The notes under the pieces: generated by a model
The model's input: only the letters and a program-made list of their open reading frames with translations
The model's database searches: none
Told to the model about the DNA's origin: nothing
Shown: in pieces, positions 26,432 to 35,352 of the stretch
Layout of the letters: each line of letters starts with the position of its first letter
Numbering within the stretch: position 1 is the first letter of the stretch
Source of the DNA: Flavobacteriales bacterium UBA3364
GTDB taxonomy: Bacteria > Bacteroidota > Bacteroidia > Flavobacteriales_F > PHOS-HE28
NCBI GenBank assembly: GCA_002360495.1
Contig: DEQO01000077.1
Span: 44,094-108,093, forward strand
Length of the DNA stretch: 64,000 nt
Reading direction: 5' to 3'
Translations under genes and position numbers: made by a program

Positions 26432-26512
26432 TGGCGCCCTTGGGCTACCTCATCGCCTTACACCCAGGTTCATAGTATGTGGCAATCCAGTGAGTGGCGA
26501 ACGGCGAGCGGC

Positions 26513-26540
26513 GGGTCCGGCGCCCGGTACCGCCGGATCC
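26513..26540 (+). other. GC-rich hairpin in the mreB-mreC gap
   Basis: GGGTCCGGCG (26513-26522) pairs with CGCCGGATCC (26531-26540) with one G-T pair, around an 8-nt loop. There is no T-run, so simple termination is unlikely. It could mark mRNA processing or lower expression of downstream genes relative to mreB. Role inferred. Confidence 0.4.
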
Positions 26541-26577
26541 ACCACTTGCCGATCGACAAGCGTCACGCTCCGATCCC

Positions 26578-27408
26578 ATGAGGGACCTCTTCCGCTTCCT
26601 GCACCGCATCCGCAGCACGCTGATGTTCCTCGGGCTGTTGCTGGTCTCGCTGGTGCTGCTCTATAGTGGCAACGAGCATCATCAAGCACGTGCGATCAGC
26701 TCCAGCAATGCCTTGGTGGGCACCATCTTCACCTGGCGCAAGGAGATCACCGATTACACCAGCCTGAAGGAGGTGAACCGCAAACTCGCGGAAGAGAACG
26801 CGGGCTGGCGCAACCGGCACAGCAACGCGTACACCCCCGTGGAGGGTCCGTTCGTCCGCATCAACGACACGATCCGCCAGCAGCAGTACCGCACCATCAC
26901 CGCGAAAGTGGTGAACAGCACCTGGCACAAGCCGAAGAACTACCTCACCCTGGACAAGGGCAGCAAGGCCGGTGTGCACGGGGACATGGGCGTGATCGGG
27001 CCCAGCGGCATCGTCGGTGTGGTGCGTGACGTAAGCCCTTCTTTCGCTTCGGTGATCAGCGTGCTCAGCCCGGATATCAAGACCAGTGTGCAGATGCGGG
27101 GGAGCAAACACTTCGGCCTGCTTTTCTGGGACACCAATGATCCGCTCACCTCATCGGTGATCGACATCGCCAAACACGCCCGTGTCGCCGTGGGCGATAC
27201 CGTGGAGACACGCGGTGGTGACGGGATATTCCCCGCTGGGATAACCGTCGGTGTTGTGGAGACCGTCGAGAACGCCCCCGGCAGCAACTACCACGACATC
27301 ACGGTTCGGTTGAGCGAGGACATGACCCGTAGCGCGTTCGTGTACGTGGTGGACGACCTGCAGAAGATGGAGCGCGACACCTTGCAACAAGCGAACGAAC
27401 GGCCATGA
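26578..27408 (+). CDS. mreC: Rod shape-determining protein MreC
   Basis: 276 aa bitopic inner-membrane protein linking MreB to the periplasmic synthesis machinery. One N-terminal membrane helix (TLMFLGLLLVSLVLLYSG) is followed by a helical linker and the beta-domain (AKVVNSTWHKPKNYLTLDKGSKAGVHGDMGVIGPSGIVGVV, typical of MreC). The start at 26578 (MRDLFRFLHRIR) is the normal family start; upstream in-frame sequence from 26494 covers the intergenic hairpin and looks non-coding. The end overlaps mreD by 4 nt. Confidence 0.95.
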   Translation: MRDLFRFLHRIRSTLMFLGLLLVSLVLLYSGNEHHQARAISSSNALVGTIFTWRKEITDYTSLKEVNRKLAEENAGWRNRHSNAYTPVEGPFVRINDTIRQQQYRTITAKVVNSTWHKPKNYLTLDKGSKAGVHGDMGVIGPSGIVGVVRDVSPSFASVISVLSPDIKTSVQMRGSKHFGLLFWDTNDPLTSSVIDIAKHARVAVGDTVETRGGDGIFPAGITVGVVETVENAPGSNYHDITVRLSEDMTRSAFVYVVDDLQKMERDTLQQANERP

Positions 27409-27929
27409 TCCTCACCGTACTCGCGAACCTGTTGCGCTTCTTGCTTTTGATGCTGCTGCAGGTGCTCGTGCTGGACCATCTCGACGTCGCCAACGGCTTC
27501 ATGGTCCCCTACCTGTACGTGCTCTTCCTCCTGATGCTGCCCATTGAACTTCCGGCGTGGGCGCACCTGAGCACCGGCGCCGCCACCGGCCTGGTCATGG
27601 ACCTGTTCAGCAGCACTCCCGGCATGCACATGAGCGCCTGCGTGGTGATGATGTACGCACGAGGCAACCTGCTCCGACTGCTCGCGCCACGGGAAGGGTA
27701 TGAATTCGGCATGCGACCCACCCTGCCGCGCATGGGCATGGCCTGGTACCTGACCTATGCCGGCTTGCTCATCCTCATCCACCACCTCTGGCTCTTTTTC
27801 ATAGAGTTGCACCGCTTCGACAGTTTCTTCAGCACTTTCTTCCGTGCCGTGCTCAGCGCGGTCTTCACCTTCGGGCTCTGCCTGCTGGCGCAATTCCTCA
27901 CCACAAGTCCCGAACGCGGACGACGATGA
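27405..27929 (+). CDS. mreD: Rod shape-determining protein MreD
   Basis: 174 aa hydrophobic protein with about five membrane segments (LLRFLLLMLLQVLVLDHLDV, GFMVPYLYVLFLLMLPIEL, WYLTYAGLLILIHHLWLFFIEL, AVLSAVFTFGLCLLAQFL). Size, hydropathy and place between mreC and pbp2 identify it, since MreD sequences are poorly conserved. It overlaps mreC and the pbp2 gene by 4 nt each (ATGA), a sign of translational coupling in the elongasome operon. Confidence 0.9.
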   Translation: MILTVLANLLRFLLLMLLQVLVLDHLDVANGFMVPYLYVLFLLMLPIELPAWAHLSTGAATGLVMDLFSSTPGMHMSACVVMMYARGNLLRLLAPREGYEFGMRPTLPRMGMAWYLTYAGLLILIHHLWLFFIELHRFDSFFSTFFRAVLSAVFTFGLCLLAQFLTTSPERGRR

Positions 27930-29779
27930 ACACGGAATCGCGCAAATACGTGCTGATCGCCGGCGTGCTCTTCATCAGCACGGTCTTCCTGCTGCGCCTG
28001 TTCTGGATCCAGGTGGTGGACGGCAAATGGAAGGCGGAAGCAGCCAACATGGCCGAGCGGAGCGTAACGGTATTCCCGTCGCGCGGCTTGATCTACGATC
28101 GCCATGGGGACCTGCTCGTGGCGAACACTCCCGTCTATGACCTGATGGTGATACCGAGGGAGGTGGAGCCGTTCGACACCGCACGTTTCTGCGAGCTGAT
28201 CGGTGTCCCGGAAAGTGATCTCCGCACACGTCTTTCCGAAGCCACCAAGTACTCGAAGTTCAAACCGAGCATCATCGAGAAGCAGATCCCCGCCGACCAG
28301 TTCGCCGCGATCAGTGTACACCTGCATAAGTACCCGGGGTTCTTCGGTCAGTCCCGTACACTGCGCACCTACCCCCCACGGGTCGCCGCCCACCTGCTCG
28401 GATACCTGAGCGAGGTGAACGCGAAAAAGGTCGAGCAGGATCCCTACTACAAAGCCGGTGACGTTATCGGAGTTGGCGGACTGGAGCAGTACTACGAAGA
28501 GGAGATGCGCGGTCGGCGTGGCGTCAGCTATGTGCTGGTGGACGTACACAACAACCAGAAGGGATCCTTCAAGGACGGCCTGTACGACACCCTTGCTGTG
28601 GAGGGCAAGGACCTCTTCACCGGCATCGATCTGGACATGCAAAAGCTGGGTGAGGAGCTGATGGTGAACAAGAAGGGCAGCATCGTGGCGATCGACCCGA
28701 AGACCGGCGAGATCCTCTGCCTGGTCAGCAGTCCCACCTACAACCCCGAACTGCTCGTCGGCCGCGTCCGTAACGTCAACTACGGCGAGCTCCAACGCGA
28801 CCCGATCAAACCGCTCTTCGATCGCGCCTTGCAGGCACAATACCCCCCCGGGTCCATCTACAAGATCGTGCAATCGCTGATCGCCCTGGATGAAGGCGTG
28901 ATCGACCTGAACACCGGATTCCCCTGCACCAAGTCGCTCGTGGGCTGCCACAACCATCCGGCTGCCGGTGATATCATCCACGCCATCCAGTATTCCTGCA
29001 ATCCCTATTTCTACCAGGTCTTCAAGCGCATCGTGGAGCAGGACAAGGACCCGAACCGCTTCAAGGACGCTGCGCTCGGACTTACGGATTGGCACCGATA
29101 CATGCTCACCTTCGGGCTCGGGCAACGTCTACCCATCGACCTTCCATCGGCCAAGGGCGGTAATATCCCCGACGTCGCCTACTACGACCGCAAGTACGGC
29201 AAGGAGGGTTGGGCCTTCAGCACCATCTACAGTGTCAGCATCGGTCAGGGGGAGGTGCTGGTGGCTCCACTACAGATGGCCAACCTCGCCGCCATCTTTG
29301 CGAACAAAGGGTACTACTATGATCCACACGTGGTGCGTGCCGTCGGGCATCCGGACAGCCTGCAGCAGAAGTACCTCAAGAAACACGTGACCGGCGTGGA
29401 TCCGAAGTGGTACGACGCGATCCAGGAAGGCATGCGTCGTGTGGTGAACGAACCCGGCGGGACAGCGAAGAACGCGCGATTGAAGGACATCACCGTTTGT
29501 GGCAAGACCGGTACAGCGGAAAACCCGCATGGCCAGGACCACGCCGTGTTCGTCTGTTTCGCGCCGATGGAAGATCCCAAGATCGCCATGGCGGTGTACG
29601 TGGAGAACTCCGGCTTCGGTGGTACCTGGGCCGCGCCGATCGCCAGTCTGCTCATCGAGCAATACCTCACGGATACCATCACGCGTCCCGATGTTGTAAA
29701 GCGCATGAAGGAGGCCGACCTCATCGCCAAGGAAGCAACGTTCGTGAAAAAGGTGAAGCCCAAACGCCGCAGACGATGA
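27926..29779 (+). CDS. mrdA: Penicillin-binding protein 2 (elongasome transpeptidase)
   Basis: 617 aa. One N-terminal membrane helix (VLIAGVLFISTVFLLRLFWIQV), a pedestal/dimerisation domain (PSRGLIYDRHGDLLVANTPVYDL) and the transpeptidase domain with all three motifs: S310-I-Y-K313 (PPGSIYK), S357-C-N359, and K527-T-G529 (CGKTGTAENPHG). It crosslinks side-wall peptidoglycan in the periplasm with its SEDS partner RodA, whose gene starts within its stop codon (ATGA). The C-terminus ends in a basic tail KKVKPKRRRR. Expected target of beta-lactams of the mecillinam type. Confidence 0.96.
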   Translation: MNTESRKYVLIAGVLFISTVFLLRLFWIQVVDGKWKAEAANMAERSVTVFPSRGLIYDRHGDLLVANTPVYDLMVIPREVEPFDTARFCELIGVPESDLRTRLSEATKYSKFKPSIIEKQIPADQFAAISVHLHKYPGFFGQSRTLRTYPPRVAAHLLGYLSEVNAKKVEQDPYYKAGDVIGVGGLEQYYEEEMRGRRGVSYVLVDVHNNQKGSFKDGLYDTLAVEGKDLFTGIDLDMQKLGEELMVNKKGSIVAIDPKTGEILCLVSSPTYNPELLVGRVRNVNYGELQRDPIKPLFDRALQAQYPPGSIYKIVQSLIALDEGVIDLNTGFPCTKSLVGCHNHPAAGDIIHAIQYSCNPYFYQVFKRIVEQDKDPNRFKDAALGLTDWHRYMLTFGLGQRLPIDLPSAKGGNIPDVAYYDRKYGKEGWAFSTIYSVSIGQGEVLVAPLQMANLAAIFANKGYYYDPHVVRAVGHPDSLQQKYLKKHVTGVDPKWYDAIQEGMRRVVNEPGGTAKNARLKDITVCGKTGTAENPHGQDHAVFVCFAPMEDPKIAMAVYVENSGFGGTWAAPIASLLIEQYLTDTITRPDVVKRMKEADLIAKEATFVKKVKPKRRRR

Positions 29780-31098
29780 GCGCCAGGGAGAACGTCGCCG
29801 CCAACTTCGACCGGCCTCTCCTGGTCATGTACCTGCTGCTCATGTTCATGGGCTGGGCCAACATCTATTCCGCCGCCTACGACCCCGAGCACGCGAGCAT
29901 TTTCGACCAGGGCAAGGAGTACGGGAAACAAGCCGTGTGGATGGGCATCAGCCTGACCCTCGGTGCATGCATGCTCCTGATCCGCGGCGAGATGTTCCGT
30001 GAAGCGGCCTATGGGGTATACGGCTTCGTGCTGCTGCTGCTCATGGCAGTGCTACTATTCGGGAAGGAAGTGAACGGGGCCAAGGCCTGGTTCGCCATCG
30101 GAGGATTCGGCATCCAGCCTGCGGAGTTCGCCAAATTTGCGACGGCACTGGCCCTCACGCGCTACCTGAGCGGATTGAAAGCGCTCGTTGACACCCGCTC
30201 GCGGATCATCAGTGCTGCGATCATCCTGGCGCCAGTGGCCCTTATCATGCTGCAGCCCGACACCGGGACATCGCTCGTCTCCGGCGCCTTCATCCTGGTG
30301 CTCTACCGCGAAGGGCTCTCGGGCAACGTGCTGCTGCTCGCCATCCTGGCCGGGGTGCTTTCGGTGCTCTCCCTCATCCTCAAGGAAAGCAGCTTCGACC
30401 TTCCCTTCACCGACCGCCAACTGACCGGTCAGTATTTCCTGCTGGCCTTGATCGCCGTGTTCAGCGCGATCGCCTGGTGGGCCGTGAGCAATCTGGTGAT
30501 GAAACGGGAACGCAAGCGATTGAAAGGTCTTATCCTGATGGGTCTCCTGAGTTCGGCCGTTTTCATCAGCAGCGTGGACTATGCGTTCAACAAGGTGCTT
30601 GCGAAGCACCAGCAGGACCGCATCCTCGTCATGCTCGGGCAGAAGGAGGATCCGCAAGGCCTGGGCTACAATGTGAAGCAAAGCCAGACCGCGATAGGTT
30701 CCGGTGGTTTCGCTGGTAAAGGATATCTCGAAGGAACTTTGACGAAGTTCAAGTATGTACCGATGCAAAGCACCGACTTCATCTTCTGCACCGTGGGAGA
30801 AGAGTGGGGCTTCCTCGGAACGGCCTTCGTGGTGATACTGCTCACTGCGCTCATCCTACGCATCATCCAGATCAGCGACCGACAACGATCGCGGTTCACG
30901 AGGATCTACGCTTATTGCGTGGCCAGCATCTTCTTCCTGCACTTGTTGATCAATGTGGGCATGACCATCGGCCTGGCCCCGGTGATCGGCATTCCCCTGC
31001 CCTTCTTCAGCTACGGCGGCAGCAGCATGATCTCCTTTACCATCCTGCTCGGGATCCTCGTACGGTTGGATGCGGAACGTTTGAGCCAGTTGAGGTAG
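29776..31098 (+). CDS. rodA: Peptidoglycan glycosyltransferase RodA (SEDS family)
   Basis: 440 aa polytopic SEDS protein that polymerises lipid II for cell elongation, partnered with PBP2. It shows about ten membrane segments and family motifs NGAKAWFAIGGFGIQPAEFAK, LQPDTGTSLV, FVGEEWG-like TVGEEWGFLGT, and GIPLPFFSYGGSSM near the end. An insert of about 50 residues with charged/hydrophobic sequence (about 195-260) lengthens the middle, as is common in Bacteroidota RodA. The start at 29776 overlaps the PBP2 stop; an in-frame extension back to 29407 runs inside pbp2 and is not used. Confidence 0.95.
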   Translation: MSARENVAANFDRPLLVMYLLLMFMGWANIYSAAYDPEHASIFDQGKEYGKQAVWMGISLTLGACMLLIRGEMFREAAYGVYGFVLLLLMAVLLFGKEVNGAKAWFAIGGFGIQPAEFAKFATALALTRYLSGLKALVDTRSRIISAAIILAPVALIMLQPDTGTSLVSGAFILVLYREGLSGNVLLLAILAGVLSVLSLILKESSFDLPFTDRQLTGQYFLLALIAVFSAIAWWAVSNLVMKRERKRLKGLILMGLLSSAVFISSVDYAFNKVLAKHQQDRILVMLGQKEDPQGLGYNVKQSQTAIGSGGFAGKGYLEGTLTKFKYVPMQSTDFIFCTVGEEWGFLGTAFVVILLTALILRIIQISDRQRSRFTRIYAYCVASIFFLHLLINVGMTIGLAPVIGIPLPFFSYGGSSMISFTILLGILVRLDAERLSQLR

Positions 31099-31114
31099 CT
31101 GACCACGCCCCGCA

Positions 31115-31122
31115 TATCTTGG
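31115..31122 (+). promoter_or_regulatory. -7-like element TATCTTGG
   Basis: One mismatch to TAnnTTTG, 20 nt before the ATG at 31143; separates the orphan secreted protein from the cell-shape operon. Confidence 0.3.
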
Positions 31123-31142
31123 GCAATACCAAGGTCTTTTGA

Positions 31143-33098
31143 ATGCGCCGTATCCGGATCGCTGGTCGATCATTTCACCAACTGCTGGCTTATGGGGCAA
31201 CGGCCACGTGTGCGATGCTTGCTTCGAGACTTGTCGCTCAAGACAGCACGTCCACAGCGGAATTCCAGCTCATCGACCGGCTGCTCGAACATAGGATCCT
31301 ATCGGATCAAGGTGCACGGGAAAATCGTAGTTGGGTCGAGTTCAAGAAGTCACTTCCGGTACCGACCGGTGAAGCGGCGCAACAGGCTTCATTGAACAAC
31401 CGGATCTTGAACGATCTCGGCCTGGCCGCCACAGCTTACCACAGGATAGCTCGGCTCGCCTACATCGCCGACTCGCTAGCCCGAATCGGCCAGCTTCCGG
31501 ATACTTCGGATCATTCGCCGAAAGCCGAACGATACCGCTCAACCGCCGCCTACCTATTGGGCGCGCAACAGTACGATCGACCTTTCCCCCCACTTCCGGC
31601 CCAGGACCTCGGCGCGCTCAGAAAGGCGGAGACATACGACAACGTCGGCACCGACATCAGGAACCAACGGTTCTTCATCGCCAAGGTCGATACGACCATC
31701 TTCCATCGCTACACCCATGCTGGACAGTTGGGGGTCGAACTGTTCGAGATCGGTTTGATCGATAGTCTCCTCCATGCGGATGCCATTGCGTTCTTACGAT
31801 GTGCCGGAACAACGGAGGTTTTGCAGTTGCTCGAACAACTTCAACAAGAACTAAGGAACCGGGAATGGAACACGCGTTCAAGGGAGAAGCAGCTCGAATT
31901 GGTGAACAGTTTGATCGAGAAGGGTTACATGCATGCGGATACGGCACGCCGAATGATCAATGCGTTAGGGCCATATGACGAACCTGACAAATTCGACATC
32001 GCGACCAAGAGCAGCCTGCATGTGATCATTCCTTGCCAGGGCAAGGAATGGACGACCGAAGACTACTACACAACCGCGCTCCAGGGCACGGGAGGCCTGG
32101 TGCCCGGCTTGTCACCATACGAGATCGCCATCGCTCGAACACCGGCCGATACAACGCTCGTATCGGCGCACTTCGTTGTCGAATTCGGCTTCAAGAATGC
32201 CGGCTCCCGCTATTCCTTCCGGGAGTACGAGGGCCGGACCGGGGTCTTCCGGCGCGACACCGGACCTGGCGAATGCCTCATGGTGGGTAATATGCTCTCC
32301 GCATTGAACAAAGCGCTTCTCGATGCAGGTTCCGACTACCGCTTAAGGGCCTTCGAAGAACACCGTGGCGATTGCGGAGACTTCACGATGACCCATCAAG
32401 CACTGGTGTTCATGGACCCGGAACGGTGCGCATCGTGGTGGCCAACAGAGAAACGGAATACCGATGCACTGGGACAACTGCACGTGGAGAGGCCGGACGG
32501 TCGATGCGCACAACTCTTTTCCACCGAATTCTCCAGGGATAGCATAGGGGCCGTGGTCGAGAAGCTCAAGGCCCTAGGGCTACTTGACTACCTTGATGGA
32601 CCGACGGTCGCAAAGGCCATCGACCTCGCCAACCGTCACATCCCCCGCGAATGGGATGAGGTGCTGGCCCAATTCCCGGACTTGATCTCCTATCCCGAAG
32701 TGCACCGCTTTCCCGACAAAGATGGCGAAGTCACACAAGGGCTGGATCAACTATCCCGGATCTCGCATGGTGCGGTCCGGGTCACCGAGGTGAAGGAGAA
32801 GTGGATCCGCTCAGAGCACTATCGCTGGCGCGTCAAGCTCTCGTTCAAGGTGAACGGTCAGCCGGTCCGGATCGACCGCACGATCATGGAGCACCGGCTC
32901 GAAGATGAGCTCGTCACACGCATCAACCACGCATTGATGGAACAGAACGTCGATGGCCGTTTCGCGCCGGTCCGTTCAGACCGCAAAGTGGCCCTCCTGT
33001 TCGTGGACCGCGCACAATACGAAGAACTGAAGGGCGGCATCATCACCCGGTGGTTCGGCGAGATCTGGAAACCTGAGCTGTCGATCTTCGATCGATAA
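31143..33098 (+). CDS. Secreted protein of unknown function
   Basis: 651 aa with an N-terminal signal-like segment (LLAYGATATCAMLASRLVAQ). I recognise no family. Visible features are a helical N-terminal half with Leu/Ala/Arg stretches (LIDRLLEHRILSDQGARENRSW, VLQLLEQLQQELRNREW), two Cys-containing segments (HVIIPCQGKEWTTEDYYT; HRGDCGDFTMTHQALVF), a Trp-rich SWWPTEKRN and a more beta-like C-terminus (YRWRVKLSFKVNGQPVRID). No catalytic signature stands out. It has its own promoter-like octamer and ends at a shared terminator, so it looks monocistronic. Confidence 0.7.
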   Translation: MRRIRIAGRSFHQLLAYGATATCAMLASRLVAQDSTSTAEFQLIDRLLEHRILSDQGARENRSWVEFKKSLPVPTGEAAQQASLNNRILNDLGLAATAYHRIARLAYIADSLARIGQLPDTSDHSPKAERYRSTAAYLLGAQQYDRPFPPLPAQDLGALRKAETYDNVGTDIRNQRFFIAKVDTTIFHRYTHAGQLGVELFEIGLIDSLLHADAIAFLRCAGTTEVLQLLEQLQQELRNREWNTRSREKQLELVNSLIEKGYMHADTARRMINALGPYDEPDKFDIATKSSLHVIIPCQGKEWTTEDYYTTALQGTGGLVPGLSPYEIAIARTPADTTLVSAHFVVEFGFKNAGSRYSFREYEGRTGVFRRDTGPGECLMVGNMLSALNKALLDAGSDYRLRAFEEHRGDCGDFTMTHQALVFMDPERCASWWPTEKRNTDALGQLHVERPDGRCAQLFSTEFSRDSIGAVVEKLKALGLLDYLDGPTVAKAIDLANRHIPREWDEVLAQFPDLISYPEVHRFPDKDGEVTQGLDQLSRISHGAVRVTEVKEKWIRSEHYRWRVKLSFKVNGQPVRIDRTIMEHRLEDELVTRINHALMEQNVDGRFAPVRSDRKVALLFVDRAQYEELKGGIITRWFGEIWKPELSIFDR

Positions 33099-33121
33099 CC
33101 GCAACGCTCCCTCCAAAGCAG

Positions 33122-33144
33122 AACGCCGGGCGATGCCCGGCGTT
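33122..33144. terminator. Terminator hairpin between convergent genes
   Basis: A perfect 10-bp stem AACGCCGGGC with its complement around a GAT loop, between the stop of the secreted protein (+) and the stop of ppiD (-). Placed to act in both directions. Confidence 0.7.
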
Positions 33145-33163
33145 CCAATGGTATGCGATCGGC

Positions 33164-35248
33164 TCAGTAGAACTTGCTGCGGTCGTCCTTCACGCCCACA
33201 GCTTCCTGCAGGGCGTTGAACAGGCCGCCATCCACGCGCGACTGTGCACGTTGCAGCAAGCTGGCCTTGTCGATGTTCAGGTCCTGGGGTTCAGGAGCCG
33301 GTGTCTTCGTGGTAATGCTCACAACGTACACACCGGACTCTCCCTTCAGGGGAACGCTCGTCTGGCCGTTCTCCAAGGCGAAGATCTGGCCGACCACCTC
33401 GTACTCGTTGGAACCACCCGGGAGGTTGAAGCTGCTCAGGGTAAGGTCGGTCGCCGTCTGCTGCGAAACACCGAGTTCCGTCGCGAGCGCGTTCAGATCG
33501 GTCTTGCCCTGCATCTTGGCCACCCACGCCTCGCCCTTCTTCTCCTTCACCACCTCCTTGGTGAAGACGTCGCGTACATCCTCCATTTGCGGGATGCCTT
33601 CCTCGCGGATGCCGGTCAGGATGCCCACCACGTAGTTGTCGCCACTTTGGATGGGCTCGCTCAATTTGCCGACCTCCGCACGGTTGGCCCAGGTGATCAC
33701 GCTGTTCGCGTCCTGCAATCCGGGTACGTAGCGCATGTCGCCGCGCAACTCGTCAACAGGTGTCACTTGCAGGCCTTGCTCCTCTGCCGACTTCTTGAAC
33801 ATGTCAAGGTCCGTGTTGCGCAGGCTGAAATCGTTGGCCTTCTTGTAGATCTCCTTGAACGTTGCGGGTGAAGGCTTCATGGTGCGCTCCACGGTGACTA
33901 CCCGGCGCTCCTGGCGCGTGCGCTGTCCCAATACCTCAACGATGTGGTAACCGTATGTCGTCTTTGCGATCGTGATGGCACCCACCTTCTCATCGAAGCT
34001 TGCGGCAGTGAACTCGGGCACCATCTGCTTCTTGTCGAACCAATCGTACACACCACCTTTCTCCTTGGTGTTGCTGCCCGGATCCTCGCTGAACTTCACC
34101 ACCAGGTCCTCGAACTTGCTGCGATCGCGCTTCACAACGGCCAGCAGGCTATCGGCGACCTTCTTCTGAACGTCCTCGGTCTTATCCTTGGTCGTGCTCA
34201 AGAGGATATGGCGCACCCGTGCCTCGGGCACATCGGCGAGTTCCGCAACCTTCACGACCTTCCACTGCTCGCCCTGCTGGTAAGGGCCAATGACGGCCCC
34301 CACCGAGGCGTTCACGATCAGCGAATCGTTCAGCTTGTCGGCGTTGCCCTCCGTGTACGGGGTCTTGTTGTATGTGCGGGATTCGCTGTTGGTCACTGCA
34401 AATACGCTGTCGTTCGTGCTGGCTGCGAACGCATCGCGCAGGTCGTTGAGCTCCTGTTGCGTCATCGCGCGATCGGCATCGGACGGCGCGACCGGGAAGA
34501 GCACGTACTCGAACTTGCGGGAGGCTTGTTGCTTGTACTTCTTCTCGGTCTTGTGCTGGTCGTAGTAGCGCCGCAGGTCCTTGTCATCCACAGGATACAG
34601 GCTGTCCGGCTCGCTGTCGTAACGTTTGGCTACGAAGTTGAAGCTCGACTTCGTGTTCTTCGCGAGGTAGTCGTCCTTGGCCTGGGCACTGTTCACGAAA
34701 ACGCTCTTCTTCACCAGGGTGGTGTACTTGGAATAGAGGCGGTTCTGGGTGAGGCGACGCTTCTGGATCTCGTAGTACACAGGGGCGTTCAGCTGCACGC
34801 TGCTGAAATACTGCTGCAACTTCTCCGGGCTTGGCTGGCCATCTTCCCCCTGGAAGTTGGGCTGTCCCTTGAATTCAGGAAGGATGTTGTCCCCGAAACG
34901 GATGTCGTCATACTCGGCCTTGGTCAAGCTGAAACCGGCTTCTTCCACCTGGCCCAACATCACCCTCTCCTTCACCATCTCCTGCCAAACAGTGTTGCGC
35001 ACCTGCTCGGTCATCTGCGCGTTCACCTGCTGACCGAAGTCATTGCGGTAGCTTTCGATCTCGTCGTTGGCCCGGCGCTCGAACTCCAAGGCACCGATCT
35101 CCTCGTCACCAACGGTACCCAGCACCTGGTCCTGACGTCCACTTCCTCGGCCGCTGAAAAGGTCCGTGAGGATGAAGGCCACCATGGCCCCGCCGACCAA
35201 CACCAACAACAAGCCGCTGCGCTCGCGGATCTTACCAATAACAGCCAT
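33164..35248 (-). CDS. ppiD: Periplasmic peptidyl-prolyl isomerase, PpiD/SurA type
   Basis: 694 aa. One N-terminal membrane anchor (SGLLLVLVGGAMVAFILTDLF) and a large periplasmic part with SurA-N-like helices (LGTVGDEEIGALEFERRANDEI) and parvulin domains; the clearest is at about 345-445 (ARVRHILLSTTKDK, SKFEDLVVKFSEDPGSNTKEKGG, ITIAKTTYGYHIVEVLG). A second, degenerate parvulin-like region follows. It is a foldase/chaperone for outer-membrane and secreted proteins. An exact -7 octamer (TATATTTG) lies 19 nt upstream. It is close to the CNNM-lptC-coaX genes on the same strand. Confidence 0.9.
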   Translation of the reverse strand: MAVIGKIRERSGLLLVLVGGAMVAFILTDLFSGRGSGRQDQVLGTVGDEEIGALEFERRANDEIESYRNDFGQQVNAQMTEQVRNTVWQEMVKERVMLGQVEEAGFSLTKAEYDDIRFGDNILPEFKGQPNFQGEDGQPSPEKLQQYFSSVQLNAPVYYEIQKRRLTQNRLYSKYTTLVKKSVFVNSAQAKDDYLAKNTKSSFNFVAKRYDSEPDSLYPVDDKDLRRYYDQHKTEKKYKQQASRKFEYVLFPVAPSDADRAMTQQELNDLRDAFAASTNDSVFAVTNSESRTYNKTPYTEGNADKLNDSLIVNASVGAVIGPYQQGEQWKVVKVAELADVPEARVRHILLSTTKDKTEDVQKKVADSLLAVVKRDRSKFEDLVVKFSEDPGSNTKEKGGVYDWFDKKQMVPEFTAASFDEKVGAITIAKTTYGYHIVEVLGQRTRQERRVVTVERTMKPSPATFKEIYKKANDFSLRNTDLDMFKKSAEEQGLQVTPVDELRGDMRYVPGLQDANSVITWANRAEVGKLSEPIQSGDNYVVGILTGIREEGIPQMEDVRDVFTKEVVKEKKGEAWVAKMQGKTDLNALATELGVSQQTATDLTLSSFNLPGGSNEYEVVGQIFALENGQTSVPLKGESGVYVVSITTKTPAPEPQDLNIDKASLLQRAQSRVDGGLFNALQEAVGVKDDRSKFY

Positions 35249-35267
35249 TTTCCGTTGAATAGGGGTG

Positions 35268-35275
35268 CAAATATA
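35268..35275 (-). promoter_or_regulatory. -7 promoter element TATATTTG for ppiD
   Basis: Exact TAnnTTTG match on the minus strand, 19 nt upstream of the ppiD ATG at 35248; it shows that ppiD has its own promoter. Confidence 0.55.
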
Positions 35276-35352
35276 GGGGGATGGACCATACGCGGTTTGA
35301 CCCTATTCATCAGTTGATAGTGAACAGGTTACACCCTTGACGGAGTGGTCAA

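Noticed and set aside
29407..29775. Long N-terminal extension of rodA
   Set aside because: It lies wholly inside the pbp2 gene in another frame; the ATG at 29776 with ATGA overlap matches the family start.
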